NCBI RefSeq assembly: GCF_045062745.1
Contig: NZ_JBJGED010000018.1
Coordinates: 91,963-155,962, forward strand
DNA length: 64,000 nucleotides
Source of the DNA: Paenibacillus_AA sp045062745
GTDB taxonomy: Bacteria; Bacillota; Bacilli; Paenibacillales; NBRC-103111
Direction of reading: 5' to 3'
A program made the position numbers and the translations under genes. Below the pieces are notes generated by a model. That model saw only the letters and a list, made by a program, of their open reading frames with translations. It did no database searches and was not told the origin of the DNA. Positions 51,435-60,579 of this stretch are shown piece by piece (within the stretch, counting starts at the first letter, position 1; each line of letters opens with the position of its first letter).

Positions 51435-52730
51435 ATGGCAGAAGAACGCAAATTATCGCTGGACACGTTAGCCGTTCACGCAGGACAAGAGATCGATCCG
51501 ACTACGATGTCCCGCGCCGTACCGATTTACCAGACCACATCCTACGGGTTCCGGGATGCCGAGCATGCGGCGAATTTGTTCGCGTTGAAGGAATTCGGCA
51601 ACATCTACACGCGTCTGATGAACCCGACGTCCGACGTGTTCGAGAAGCGGATCGCCGCCCTCGAGGGCGGGGTCGGAGCGCTGTCGACCTCTTCGGGTCA
51701 ATCCGCGATTACATACGCCCTCCTGAATATCGCCTCCGCGGGCGACGAGATCGTCTCGGCGTCCAGCTTGTACGGCGGCACATACAATTTGTTCGCGAAT
51801 ACGCTGCCGAAGCTCGGCATTCAAGTCCGTTTCGTCGACCCAAGCGACCCGGAGAACTTCCGCAAGGCGATTACTCCAAAGACGAAGGCTTTGTACGCCG
51901 AGTCCCTCGGCAATCCTAAGGGCGACGTGCTGGACGTGGAAGCGGTCGCTGCGATCGCGCATGAGAACGGCATTCCGCTCATCGTCGACAATACGCTGCC
52001 GAGCCCGTACTTGATGCGACCGATCGAGCACGGCGCGGATATCGTCGTCCATTCGGCGACGAAGTTCATCGGGGGCCACGGCACATCGATCGGCGGCGTC
52101 ATCGTGGACGGAGGCAAGTTCAATTGGAAGGAAAGCGGCAAGTTCCCCGGGTTCACGGAGCCGGATCCCAGCTACCACGGACTCGTGTACTGGGACGCGC
52201 TCGGTCCGATCTCGTATATTATCAAAGCCCGGGTCCAGCTGGCTCGCGATATCGGGGCGGCGATCTCGCCGTTCAACTCGTTCCTGCTGCTGCAAGGTCT
52301 GGAGACGCTGCACCTGCGCATGGAGCGCCACAGCTCCAATGCGATCCAGGTCGCGAAGTTCCTGAAGGATCATGAGGCGGTCGAGTGGGTTAACTATGTG
52401 GGGCTCGAAGATCACCCTTACTACAAGCTCGGACAGAAGTACATGAGCAAGGGGCAAGGCGCGATCCTGACGTTCGGCATCAAGGGCGGTCTTGCCGCGG
52501 GCAAAAAAGTGATCGAGAATGTCAAGCTGTTCTCCCACCTTGCCAATGTCGGCGATTCCAAGTCGCTCATCATACATCCGGCCAGCACGACGCACAGCCA
52601 GCTGGAAGGGGCGGAACTCGAATCGACCGGCGTTACGCCGGGTATGATCCGCTTGTCCGTCGGCACGGAATCGATCGACGATATCGTGTACGACCTCGAT
52701 CAGGCGATCCGGGCGAGCCAGCAAGGGTGA
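51435..52730 (+). CDS. metY: O-acetylhomoserine sulfhydrylase
   Basis: The 431-residue PLP enzyme makes homocysteine from O-acetylhomoserine and sulfide. Motifs: YQTTSYGFRDAEHAANLF, the YTRLMNPTSDVFE block, and PLP Lys about 210 in VVHSATKFIGGHG. GGGAGG precedes the ATG by 10 bases. It lies between comEA and comEB with 93 and 4 bases on either side. No SAM or T-box leader was seen in front of it. Confidence 0.95.
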   Translation: MAEERKLSLDTLAVHAGQEIDPTTMSRAVPIYQTTSYGFRDAEHAANLFALKEFGNIYTRLMNPTSDVFEKRIAALEGGVGALSTSSGQSAITYALLNIASAGDEIVSASSLYGGTYNLFANTLPKLGIQVRFVDPSDPENFRKAITPKTKALYAESLGNPKGDVLDVEAVAAIAHENGIPLIVDNTLPSPYLMRPIEHGADIVVHSATKFIGGHGTSIGGVIVDGGKFNWKESGKFPGFTEPDPSYHGLVYWDALGPISYIIKARVQLARDIGAAISPFNSFLLLQGLETLHLRMERHSSNAIQVAKFLKDHEAVEWVNYVGLEDHPYYKLGQKYMSKGQGAILTFGIKGGLAAGKKVIENVKLFSHLANVGDSKSLIIHPASTTHSQLEGAELESTGVTPGMIRLSVGTESIDDIVYDLDQAIRASQQG

Positions 52731-52734
52731 GGCG

Positions 52735-53277
52735 ATGAACGAATCGATGAACGATCTGACCGTCCATCCGCCGCGCAAAGATTGGGATACGTACTTCATG
52801 GACATCGCTTATATGGTATCGACCCGTTCCCAGTGCCCGCGCAGACACGTTGGTGCGGTGCTCGTTCAAGGCAAGAAGCTGCTAGGTACCGCCTACAACG
52901 GCGCTCCGATGGGGATGCCGGATTGCTCGGAAGAGGGCTGTATGCTCGTGGAGGAGTTCGAGGTGAAGCTGCAGGACGGTCAGGAGACGATGGTGAAAAA
53001 AGAGCGCTGCATTCGGACCATTCATGCCGAGCAGAACTTGCTGCTGTTCACGGACCGCGACGACCGGGAAGGCTCCACCGTGTATGTGACCGACCAGCCG
53101 TGCTGGACGTGCGCGAACATGCTGGCGAACAGCGGGATCGTCGAGATTGTGTATCATCGCAAATACCCGAAGGACCAGGAGAAAGTCTCGAAGATGATGG
53201 AGACGAAGGGCATCGTGTTCCGCGAGTTGGCGGCGTACGAACCGCCTGCCGGGACCATCGCGATTGTAACCAACTGA
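52735..53277 (+). CDS. comEB: ComEB, dCMP deaminase-like
   Basis: The 180-residue protein has the zinc cytidine-deaminase site: HAE (about 97-99) and PCWTC (about 122-126). It makes dUMP from dCMP and is kept in the comE operon of Bacilli, though not needed for DNA uptake. It starts 4 bases after metY, with a second ATG four codons later. A terminator-like hairpin (53298-53332) separates it from comEC. Confidence 0.92.
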   Translation: MNESMNDLTVHPPRKDWDTYFMDIAYMVSTRSQCPRRHVGAVLVQGKKLLGTAYNGAPMGMPDCSEEGCMLVEEFEVKLQDGQETMVKKERCIRTIHAEQNLLLFTDRDDREGSTVYVTDQPCWTCANMLANSGIVEIVYHRKYPKDQEKVSKMMETKGIVFRELAAYEPPAGTIAIVTN

Positions 53278-53297
53278 ATCGGCAATCTCGAGGGGAA

Positions 53298-53332
53298 GAA
53301 CCTCTCTCGCTTAGGCGGGAGAGGTTTTTTGG
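53298..53332 (+). terminator. Hairpin between comEB and comEC
   Basis: AACCTCTCTCGC/GCGGGAGAGGTT, 4-base loop, then TTTTTTGG. It is a good terminator inside an otherwise co-oriented locus, so comEC expression may be reduced or need read-through or its own promoter. Confidence 0.8.
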
Positions 53333-53382
53333 CTTTTTGATCGAGCAGCCGAATAAGGTTCGTGGGGAAGGAGGGGCTTAGG

Positions 53383-55950
53383 GTGAGGAACAGACCGATC
53401 GTGCAGGCTGCCGTGCTTTGGACCGCCGGGTACGTATGGGCTGAATATGCCGGTGTGTCATGGCTCGGTTGGAGAACGGGAGGGATCGCCCTCCTGGTTT
53501 GGGCGCTCGTCGGGATGTTCAAGCCTCCGGGCAGCCGGTATGTGTCCATGGCGCTTCTCTTCCTTCTCGCTGCTTGCTACTATCAAGGGCATGACGCCCG
53601 CAATACGTCCGGCATTGCGTACCGGGAAGCGCATGGCCGGGAGGTGAGCGTCGAAGGGGCCATCGTTTCCTCGGTAGAGGTGGATGGCGATCGGGCGGCG
53701 TTCACCGTTCGAGCGGATCATGTCACATTCGGGAGCGGAACAACGGGAGCGTCCGACGCAACGGATGCAACGGATGCAACGGATGCAAGGGACGCAAGGG
53801 ACGCAAACAAGCTGCTGCGCCGTCCGGAATTGCTGCAAGTGTCCGTTCGGCTGCTGGAGCGCCAGGACCAGGATGTGGCGGAAGGTTGGGGAAGAGGCGA
53901 CCGGATCCGCTTCGCCGGCACGCTGAAGCTCCCCGAGCCGGCCCGCAACTTCGGCGGGTTCGATTACCGCCGCTATTTGTATTGGCACCATATCCACGCG
54001 ACCGTGTCCGTTAAGGGGCTTGGTTCCGTTGCTGCGACCCGTTCGTCCGATCACTCTAAATGGTCGCCGCTTACGGTGATGCGATGGAATGACGAAGCCC
54101 GCGCATTCCTGGGCGATCGCTTTGACGGGCTGTTCGATTCCGTCCAAGCCGGCTATATGAAGAGCCTTGTGCTGGGCATCACGGAGGATTTCGATCCGGA
54201 CCGGTACCAGCAGTTTTCCCGGCTCGGTTTGACGCACGTGCTTGCAATCTCGGGGCTGCACGTGGCGGTGTTCGTGGCCGGCTGCATGGGCTTGCTGCGG
54301 CTGCTGGGCCTGACGCGGGAGAAGATGCTCGTCGTCACGATGGCGCTCGTCCCTTTGTATGCCGCCTTGGCCGGCGGCTCTCCCTCCGTGGTCCGCGCCG
54401 GGCTGATGGCGATGATCGCCTTGTATGCGGCGAGACGGGGGTTGCTGAAGGACGGACTGCACCTTCTAAGTGCGGTGGCGCTGCTCATGCTCGCTTGGGA
54501 GCCGTACTACTTATTCAATGTCAGCTTCCAGCTGTCGTTCCTCGTGACAGCCGGGCTTATCGTGGGTGTTCCGCGTTTTTCCCGGCTCCTCCCGATCCGC
54601 ACTCCATGGCTGAACTCCGCGATCTCGGTGACCACCGTGGCCCAGCTCATTTCGTTTCCGATCTCGATCTATTACTTCAACTCGCTCTCGCTCTTGTCCT
54701 GGCTCGCCAATATGCTGCTCGTACCGTTCATCAGCTTCGTTACGCTGCCGCTAGGGTCGGTCGCCTTGCTTGTCTCGCTGATCTGGCTGCCCGCGGGGAG
54801 AGGGGCGGCCTGGCTCGCCGAAGCGAGCAACCATGTCACATTCTGGCTCGTGGACCAGGGCGCGGCTTACCGCGTCACGCAAACAATATGGCCGACCCCG
54901 CCTCTCTTGTGGATCGGCGCTTATTTTGTCGCACTAGCGCTGATTTACAAGGCGTTCGAGCGTGCGAGAGAGGGAAGGGGGGCGTGGCCGCTCACCGCCG
55001 TGCTGTGCGGTACGCTTGCGCTGCTGGCGTACGCTTATGAGCCGGCTGCATTCAAACCCGCGAGCAGCCAACCCGGTTCGGTGAGCTTCCTCGATGTCGG
55101 GCAAGGCGACGCGATCCTCATCCGCACCCCGCAAGGGCGCACCATGCTCATCGACGGCGGCGGCACGCTCTCGTTCCGCAAGCCGGGCGAGGAATGGAAG
55201 GAGCGGAGCGACCCTTATGAAGTGGGCGCCAAGCTGCTCGTGCCGCTGCTGAAGAAACGTGGCATCCACGAGCTCGACTACGTCGTCGTCAGTCACCAGG
55301 ACGCCGACCACATCGGCGGGCTGCTGGCGGTGCTGGAGCAAATGCCGGTGAAGCGGCTCCTGTTCAACGATACGTGGAAGGGCAACGAGAGCTCAAGACA
55401 GCTGTTCGAGACCGCGCTGGAGCACGGCGTGGAGCTGCTCGGAGCCGGAGCGGGAGACCAGCTCGGGCTGGATGGCGCAACCGGGCTGACGGTGCTGGCC
55501 CCGCCCGATGCAGGAGCGGCGGGCCTGAGCCTGGTCCAGGAGCAGAACGGAGCCTCGCTCGTCCTGCTGATGGAGATGTTCGACACCCGGTTTTTGTTCA
55601 CCGGCGATATCGGGGCGGAGCAGGAGATGGAGCTGATGGTGCTGCGAGAATCCAATGCATCCGCCCATGCCGCCTCCGCTGCACCAGCCGTCGTTCCACC
55701 AATCGATGTGCTTAAAATCGCCCACCATGGCTCCAAGACGTCCACTTCGTCGGACTGGTTGTCCTACTGGCGGCCGATCGATGCGGTCATCTCCGTAGGC
55801 GCAACGAACAGCTACGGCCACCCGAACCCTCAGGTGCTCAAGCGTATCCAGGCTTCCGGCGCGCGTCTGCACCGGACCGACCGCGAAGGCGAGCTTGTTT
55901 ACCGCGTGAGCCGGCGAGGGGTGGAATTCACTTCAAAGCTGCAGGAGTAA
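53383..55950 (+). CDS. comEC: ComEC/Rec2 DNA-uptake channel
   Basis: The GTG at 53383 is six bases after AAGGAGGGG. The 855-residue protein has N-terminal helices, an OB-like DUF4131 domain (about 65-215), the multi-span competence domain (ITEDFDPDRYQQFSRLGLTH; SGLHVAVFVAGCMGLLRLLG) and a C-terminal metallo-beta-lactamase-like domain (FLDVGQGDAILIRTPQG; SHQDADHIGG). It should carry single-stranded DNA through the membrane. A 9-bp tandem repeat encodes six DAT/DAR/DAN units at about residues 125-142, inside the OB-like domain. Confidence 0.95.
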   Translation: MRNRPIVQAAVLWTAGYVWAEYAGVSWLGWRTGGIALLVWALVGMFKPPGSRYVSMALLFLLAACYYQGHDARNTSGIAYREAHGREVSVEGAIVSSVEVDGDRAAFTVRADHVTFGSGTTGASDATDATDATDARDARDANKLLRRPELLQVSVRLLERQDQDVAEGWGRGDRIRFAGTLKLPEPARNFGGFDYRRYLYWHHIHATVSVKGLGSVAATRSSDHSKWSPLTVMRWNDEARAFLGDRFDGLFDSVQAGYMKSLVLGITEDFDPDRYQQFSRLGLTHVLAISGLHVAVFVAGCMGLLRLLGLTREKMLVVTMALVPLYAALAGGSPSVVRAGLMAMIALYAARRGLLKDGLHLLSAVALLMLAWEPYYLFNVSFQLSFLVTAGLIVGVPRFSRLLPIRTPWLNSAISVTTVAQLISFPISIYYFNSLSLLSWLANMLLVPFISFVTLPLGSVALLVSLIWLPAGRGAAWLAEASNHVTFWLVDQGAAYRVTQTIWPTPPLLWIGAYFVALALIYKAFERAREGRGAWPLTAVLCGTLALLAYAYEPAAFKPASSQPGSVSFLDVGQGDAILIRTPQGRTMLIDGGGTLSFRKPGEEWKERSDPYEVGAKLLVPLLKKRGIHELDYVVVSHQDADHIGGLLAVLEQMPVKRLLFNDTWKGNESSRQLFETALEHGVELLGAGAGDQLGLDGATGLTVLAPPDAGAAGLSLVQEQNGASLVLLMEMFDTRFLFTGDIGAEQEMELMVLRESNASAHAASAAPAVVPPIDVLKIAHHGSKTSTSSDWLSYWRPIDAVISVGATNSYGHPNPQVLKRIQASGARLHRTDREGELVYRVSRRGVEFTSKLQE
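53755..53808 (+). repeat. In-frame 9-bp tandem repeat in comEC
   Basis: Six units of nine bases (GACGCAACG, GATGCAACG twice, GATGCAAGG, GACGCAAGG, GACGCAAAC) encode DAT x3, DAR x2, DAN. Copy-number change would keep the frame. Confidence 0.9.
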
Positions 55951-55977
55951 GCGAGCCTATAGGCAGGATCGCAAGGA

Positions 55978-56898
55978 CTACAACAAGATGCTGCTGCGGG
56001 CATCGCTTGACGTTTGGCCGCGGCGATGGGCTTTACGATACTCGATCGGCGTGCAGCCCTTCAACTGCTTGAACCGCCGGGAAAAGCTGCGAAAATGTTC
56101 GCAGCCGACCTCTTCGGAAATATCCGAAACCGGCATGTCGGTCGTGGCCAGGAGCGTCGCCGCCCGGTTGATTCGGAGGGCATGCAAATACTCCAGAAAG
56201 CTTTTACCGGCATACTGGCGAAACGAGCGGCTTATATAGGATGGGCTCAGCTGAAAATAATTCGACAAGGCCTGAAGGGATAACGGCTGGTTGGAATGAA
56301 CGTGAACGAAATGGATCAAGTTCCAGATCGAGTTCATCTCCCGCGGGTTCGATTTGGCCGTTAAGGCATCCAGGTCCATAGCGCTTTCCTCGTAATAGCG
56401 CAGGAGATGCAAAAGCGCCTCCAAGAGCTTCGACTTCAGCATCGTATCCTTCCCCGAGGCTTTCCCGCGATATTCCTCTATCATTTGTTCAATGAGCGTT
56501 CGGATAACGGGGAACTGCTCGTCGCCCAGGTCATAAAAAAACGGGAATCGCGAGCCCATCTCCAGCAGCTTCATGCCGAGCTCACGATCGTATGGCGAGC
56601 TTAGCAAAATGGAGTAGTCGAACATACAGCAGTACACGACGATCGGCTTCCCGTTATCGCTGTGGAATTCATGCATGTGGTGCGGCAGCAGAACGGACAC
56701 GGTACCCGGGCGCATGGAATGGCGCTGTCCGTTGATGATTTCATAGCCGGAGCCTTCCACGACGAGCAGCAATTCCGCGAAATCGTGATAATGCAAAGCG
56801 GAATGATAGCGTTTGTTACACAGCACATACATGGGGAGCTGGCCTTCCGAGAAGCTGGCCATATCCATCGGATTGTGGAAGCGGGGATACAAGGTCAT
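55978..56898 (-). CDS. AraC-family regulator with cupin domain
   Basis: The ATG at 56898 has GGAGGG about 9 bases upstream. The 306-residue protein has an N-terminal cupin (HYHDFAELLLVVEGSGYEII; LLPHHMHEFHSDNGKPI) and two C-terminal helix-turn-helix motifs (LSLQALSNYFQLSPSYISRS; MPVSDISEEVGCEHFRSFSR). Such proteins activate sugar utilisation genes. It is divergent from the large secreted propeller gene at 57195, its probable target. Confidence 0.9.
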   Translation of the reverse strand: MTLYPRFHNPMDMASFSEGQLPMYVLCNKRYHSALHYHDFAELLLVVEGSGYEIINGQRHSMRPGTVSVLLPHHMHEFHSDNGKPIVVYCCMFDYSILLSSPYDRELGMKLLEMGSRFPFFYDLGDEQFPVIRTLIEQMIEEYRGKASGKDTMLKSKLLEALLHLLRYYEESAMDLDALTAKSNPREMNSIWNLIHFVHVHSNQPLSLQALSNYFQLSPSYISRSFRQYAGKSFLEYLHALRINRAATLLATTDMPVSDISEEVGCEHFRSFSRRFKQLKGCTPIEYRKAHRRGQTSSDARSSILL

Positions 56899-57112
56899 GG
56901 AGCGTTTCCCTCCTGTCACATCGGGTTCGGCGTCGTAGTCCTTTGCTTCTTCATACTTGGATTGTACCATAGAGAGCTGTTAGCCGATGGAATATTTGGG
57001 CAAAAAGTGACTGCGGCCAAACTCATTTTGTGACATTCGGTTCCGTAGAGCCGATTACAATTAGAACTGCCTGTTCAGAAAATTGACCTGAGGGAGGGGA
57101 TAACCTTTTACC

Positions 57113-57128
57113 TGCGCAAACGCTTACG
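57113..57128. promoter_or_regulatory. Probable cre site
   Basis: CGTAAGCGTTTGCG (complement of 57115-57128) matches the CcpA consensus TGNAANCGNTTNCA in all but the outer bases. It sits in the control region of the secreted propeller gene, 67 bases before its start, which fits catabolite repression of a carbohydrate gene. Confidence 0.5.
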
Positions 57129-57194
57129 GTTGTTACTCTTAATGGAATGTTGAGGATTCCGGGACGGGATCGACAAGAATGGGAGGGAAAAAGA

Positions 57195-59672
57195 GTGAAG
57201 AGAAGATGGAGCACGTGGATGATGAAGATAGCCATGGCGGCAGTCATAACAATGGGGGCGGCAGCCGGACTATCCGCTTCGGCTTCCGCGGCGGACATGC
57301 TGATCCCGAATTACAGCTTTGAATCGGGCCTCACCGGTTGGACGCCTGTGCTCGAGCTGAATAAGCCGAAGCATGAACAGAAAGCGGATGAACGCGGCTG
57401 CGGGAAGCAGGTCTCCACATCCACAGAAAAAGCGTATAGCGGAACGTCTAGTCTGAAGCTCACAGGCAGTCCGTTCTGCCACTCATTCGGAGCGGAGAGC
57501 GAGCAGCTGGACGCCGTGCCGGGGGAAACGTATTTCGCCTACGCAAGAGCCTACTTGGAAGGGCGCAACGCTCAGCTGTATATTCGGTTTTACGATGCGG
57601 GCGGGAAGCTTCTGGGCACGGAGTCCGCGAAAGCCGAGCCATCCGAGGAGGAGTGGCAAACTCTCAAGGTCAAAGCGCAGGCTCCACCGCTTACCGCTTA
57701 TGTCACGACGATGCTGTACACGGACAAAGCCAATATAGGGCAAATCTATTTTGACGACGTTCTGATTACGAAGCAAATGACGAATCTGGGCACGCAAATT
57801 ACAACCGCGGCTTACCATTCCGCCGTACACGGTAAAGATGCGTCGGGCCGCGATGTGCTCTATACCGTGATCGACGGCTTGGTGGGCGGAGGGAATGCGA
57901 TTCCGGCGAAGCTGGCTGCAGTTGACGTGAATTCCGGCCAAATTAAGGGTACCTATCCGCTGCCGGGAGCATCCGGAGGTTGGGGAGCCGTAGCGGCATC
58001 GGATGGCAGTATATACGTTGGCACATACTCGAACGGACACTTGTACAGGTATATCCCGGGGCAGTCGGCGGCCATCGATCTGGGGCAGCCCATCCAGGGC
58101 GAGTCGTACGTCTGGGCCTTAGCGGCAGGGTTGAACGGCAAAGTATACGGGGGCACGTATCCGAACGCGGCGGTGTTCGAGTACGACCCGGCTAGCGGCT
58201 ATAGACAAATCGGCAGCAAGCCTGTTGCCGCCGGTGAACAGTACGTCCGCAGCATCGAATACGATCCCGTGCACAACACGATTTATGCAGGGATCGGCGC
58301 CCACGCCAAGCTGGTCAGCCTGAATGCGGATACCGGAGAAGGAGTCGAGGTGCTGCCGGACACTTACAAGACGGACGCGTTCGTCTATAACATGCGCGTG
58401 AGGGGCGACAAGCTTTTTGCAACCGTGGCCCGCACATACCGGACGGCCGTCTTCGACATTGCAGCAGACGGTACGCTGTCGCAGGATACGCAGTTAACGG
58501 GCATGCAGTCGGACGGCGTATCTCGGGTGTATGACGGGAAGGTGTATTTTATTAAGAGCGGCGCATTGCATGCGTATGAGCTGGAGTCGAAGACGTCGAC
58601 GGTCGTAGCTCAAGGGCCATTCTCCGACGCCAAGCCGCTTCAGATTGTTCGCCTTGAGGATCAAGTCCGCTACCCGGGCGATACGCTTGTCGGCATTTAT
58701 TCCAGTCCGAAGGCGCCTGTCATTCTGAAATATAATTTTACAACCGGGCAAATCACGACTGAGAACGTCGAAGTTCCCGGCGTCCCGACTCAAATTCGCA
58801 GCTTGGCCTCCGGTCCGGACGGCAACATTTATACTTCCGGATACTTGGTAGGAGGAGCGGGCATATACACGCCGATGCGAAGCGATCTTCAGCGGGAGTT
58901 CAGCGGAGTCGGCCAAGCGGAAGGGATGACCGCCTACGGCAATAAGCTCTATTTCGGGATCTATCCGCGAGCCAAAATTTACGAATTCGATGCAACGTCT
59001 CCGATAGGACCGAATAATCCGCCTAAGCAAGTGCTGGACTTGTACCCCTACGGGCAGGATCGTCCGTTCGGCATGTCGGCGGCCGAAGGGAAATTGTTTA
59101 TAGGCACAGTTCCTGAGTACGGCAAGGTGCAGGGGGCTGTGGCCATCTACGACACGGTGACGGGCGAGTCCAAGGTTTATCCGAACGTCGTGCCGAATCA
59201 GGGCATTGTTTCTACCGCATACTTAAACGGATATGTCTATGCCGGCTCCCTCGCAGAGGGCGGGGAAACGAGCGCCAAGATCGCCAAAATCAACTTGGCC
59301 ACCGGCGAGTCGACCCTAATCGAGCTGCCGGTATCGGGACTGGGTACGGTTCGGGAGCTGATCGCTGCACCGGACGGGAAAATTTGGGGCTTTGCGATGG
59401 GATACTTCTTCATCCTGGACCCGCAGACGAATACGTTCGACAAGTTCGAACTGGCGTTTCCGAGCGTAACGGCAACGTCGCAAATTCCGAAAATGCTGAT
59501 CCGCCAAGACGGAAACGTATATGGCACGCTGATCGGAAATCTGTTCCGGATCGATCCTACAGTCAAAGCGATTGAAGTCATTACGGATCAAGCCGGAGGA
59601 TACTTGGCTCAGGACGAATTCGGCAATCTTTACTATACGCAGGGAGCTTCGCTCATTCGGTATGCCATGTAG
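57195..59672 (+). CDS. Large secreted protein: carbohydrate-binding-like domain plus beta-propeller
   Basis: The GTG at 57195 is 8 bases after GGAGGG. The 825-residue product has a signal peptide (cleavage near ASASAADM, about 32), an N-terminal galactose-binding-like domain (about 35-205; NYSFESGLTGW, YSGTSSLKLTG) and then about ten or more propeller blades (YVGTYSNGHLYRYIPGQ; YGGTYPNAAVFEYDP; FGIYPRAKIYEFDATSP; YGTLIGNLFRIDP). No catalytic motif is recognised. It probably binds or cleaves a plant or microbial polysaccharide outside the cell. A divergent AraC gene and a cre-like site suggest sugar-responsive control. Confidence 0.75.
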   Translation: MKRRWSTWMMKIAMAAVITMGAAAGLSASASAADMLIPNYSFESGLTGWTPVLELNKPKHEQKADERGCGKQVSTSTEKAYSGTSSLKLTGSPFCHSFGAESEQLDAVPGETYFAYARAYLEGRNAQLYIRFYDAGGKLLGTESAKAEPSEEEWQTLKVKAQAPPLTAYVTTMLYTDKANIGQIYFDDVLITKQMTNLGTQITTAAYHSAVHGKDASGRDVLYTVIDGLVGGGNAIPAKLAAVDVNSGQIKGTYPLPGASGGWGAVAASDGSIYVGTYSNGHLYRYIPGQSAAIDLGQPIQGESYVWALAAGLNGKVYGGTYPNAAVFEYDPASGYRQIGSKPVAAGEQYVRSIEYDPVHNTIYAGIGAHAKLVSLNADTGEGVEVLPDTYKTDAFVYNMRVRGDKLFATVARTYRTAVFDIAADGTLSQDTQLTGMQSDGVSRVYDGKVYFIKSGALHAYELESKTSTVVAQGPFSDAKPLQIVRLEDQVRYPGDTLVGIYSSPKAPVILKYNFTTGQITTENVEVPGVPTQIRSLASGPDGNIYTSGYLVGGAGIYTPMRSDLQREFSGVGQAEGMTAYGNKLYFGIYPRAKIYEFDATSPIGPNNPPKQVLDLYPYGQDRPFGMSAAEGKLFIGTVPEYGKVQGAVAIYDTVTGESKVYPNVVPNQGIVSTAYLNGYVYAGSLAEGGETSAKIAKINLATGESTLIELPVSGLGTVRELIAAPDGKIWGFAMGYFFILDPQTNTFDKFELAFPSVTATSQIPKMLIRQDGNVYGTLIGNLFRIDPTVKAIEVITDQAGGYLAQDEFGNLYYTQGASLIRYAM

Positions 59673-59721
59673 CGTTAGATCAATAAGTGAATAATCTTAT
59701 TTCAAGCTGAAACATAAGAGT

Positions 59722-59755
59722 AAGGAGTCCTTGAAAATAAGGACTTCTTTTTTTT
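59722..59755 (+). terminator. Terminator of the secreted propeller gene
   Basis: AAGGAGTCCTT/AAGGACTTCTT stem with a 6-base loop and eight T, 50 bases after the stop. Confidence 0.88.
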
Positions 59756-59875
59756 GAATCGGAGATTAGTGGCTGTGACTTTACCTCTTAATGCTCAAAA
59801 ATAGGACGAAATCATCTGTTACATTTGGAAATAATTTGTTCAAATTGGTGTAAGTGACATGGAGGGAGTGGTTTT

Positions 59876-60469
59876 ATGCTTGAGAGAATAGATGGTGTCA
59901 GACCCACTGAAAGCGAAATTAAGTCGATGTGGAAAACGATTCAGTTTTCTCCCCGAGAACTACAGGATCCTGAGTTCGCTGAGTTTAAGAACATCTTGAA
60001 TGTGTATTTTCCTACACATATTTTTAAATGCTTTTTCATTGAGGAAAACCATTGTTTCGATTACTTTGTTTCCAGAAGAGAGTTTCTTGCCCTCGATTTT
60101 ATACGCATGTTCTTATGCAACCCGCACATCCTTCAGCACATCCCGGAGCTAATGATGGATAAGGTAGATTATAAATTATTTAGTTATTTCAACACAGTCG
60201 ATACATTTTGTTTGGATGGGGAGATTGCATCTTTATTATTCCACGGGGACGTATACGGGAATTCGCCTTTTCAACATGGGAAAGACGCTAAGAACTTCGG
60301 ACTAAAGCTTGTTGACCGTATTATGGGCCACAGGTACAGCGAATTTATTGTGTTTCAATCCGAGAAACGATGGTGTCCTTGGCTGAATGGATTGTTTGTT
60401 CATACCTTCATCATGATGGATTGTAGAAGCAGGCTAATTTATGTATTCTGCATCAATTGTTGGGACTAG
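59876..60469 (+). CDS. AT-rich unknown protein, 197 residues
   Basis: A good ribosome site (GGAGGGAGTGG before the ATG) and a single 594-base frame support it. The DNA is visibly more AT-rich than its neighbours and uses rarer codons (TTT, ATT, AAA), suggesting transfer. The protein is rich in Phe, Tyr and Cys (THIFKCFFIEENHCFDYFVS; KRWCPWLNGLFVHTFIMMD), soluble overall, with no signal. I do not recognise the family; the C-terminal half reads like proteins of toxin-immunity type, but that is only a guess. It stands alone between a terminator and the YesN gene. Confidence 0.65.
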   Translation: MLERIDGVRPTESEIKSMWKTIQFSPRELQDPEFAEFKNILNVYFPTHIFKCFFIEENHCFDYFVSRREFLALDFIRMFLCNPHILQHIPELMMDKVDYKLFSYFNTVDTFCLDGEIASLLFHGDVYGNSPFQHGKDAKNFGLKLVDRIMGHRYSEFIVFQSEKRWCPWLNGLFVHTFIMMDCRSRLIYVFCINCWD

Positions 60470-60579
60470 CGCTTGACCCGCTGCTCGTACGGCTCTCGGC
60501 AAACACATTGACAGATCCTATTGGTTGCGCTTACTTTAAGAAATAACAAGTCACTATCTAACAAGAGAAGGTGCTGACC

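Noticed and set aside
53755..53808. A CRISPR-like array in comEC
   Set aside because: Units are only 9 bases, contiguous and in frame with the gene, with no spacers; it is a coding tandem repeat.
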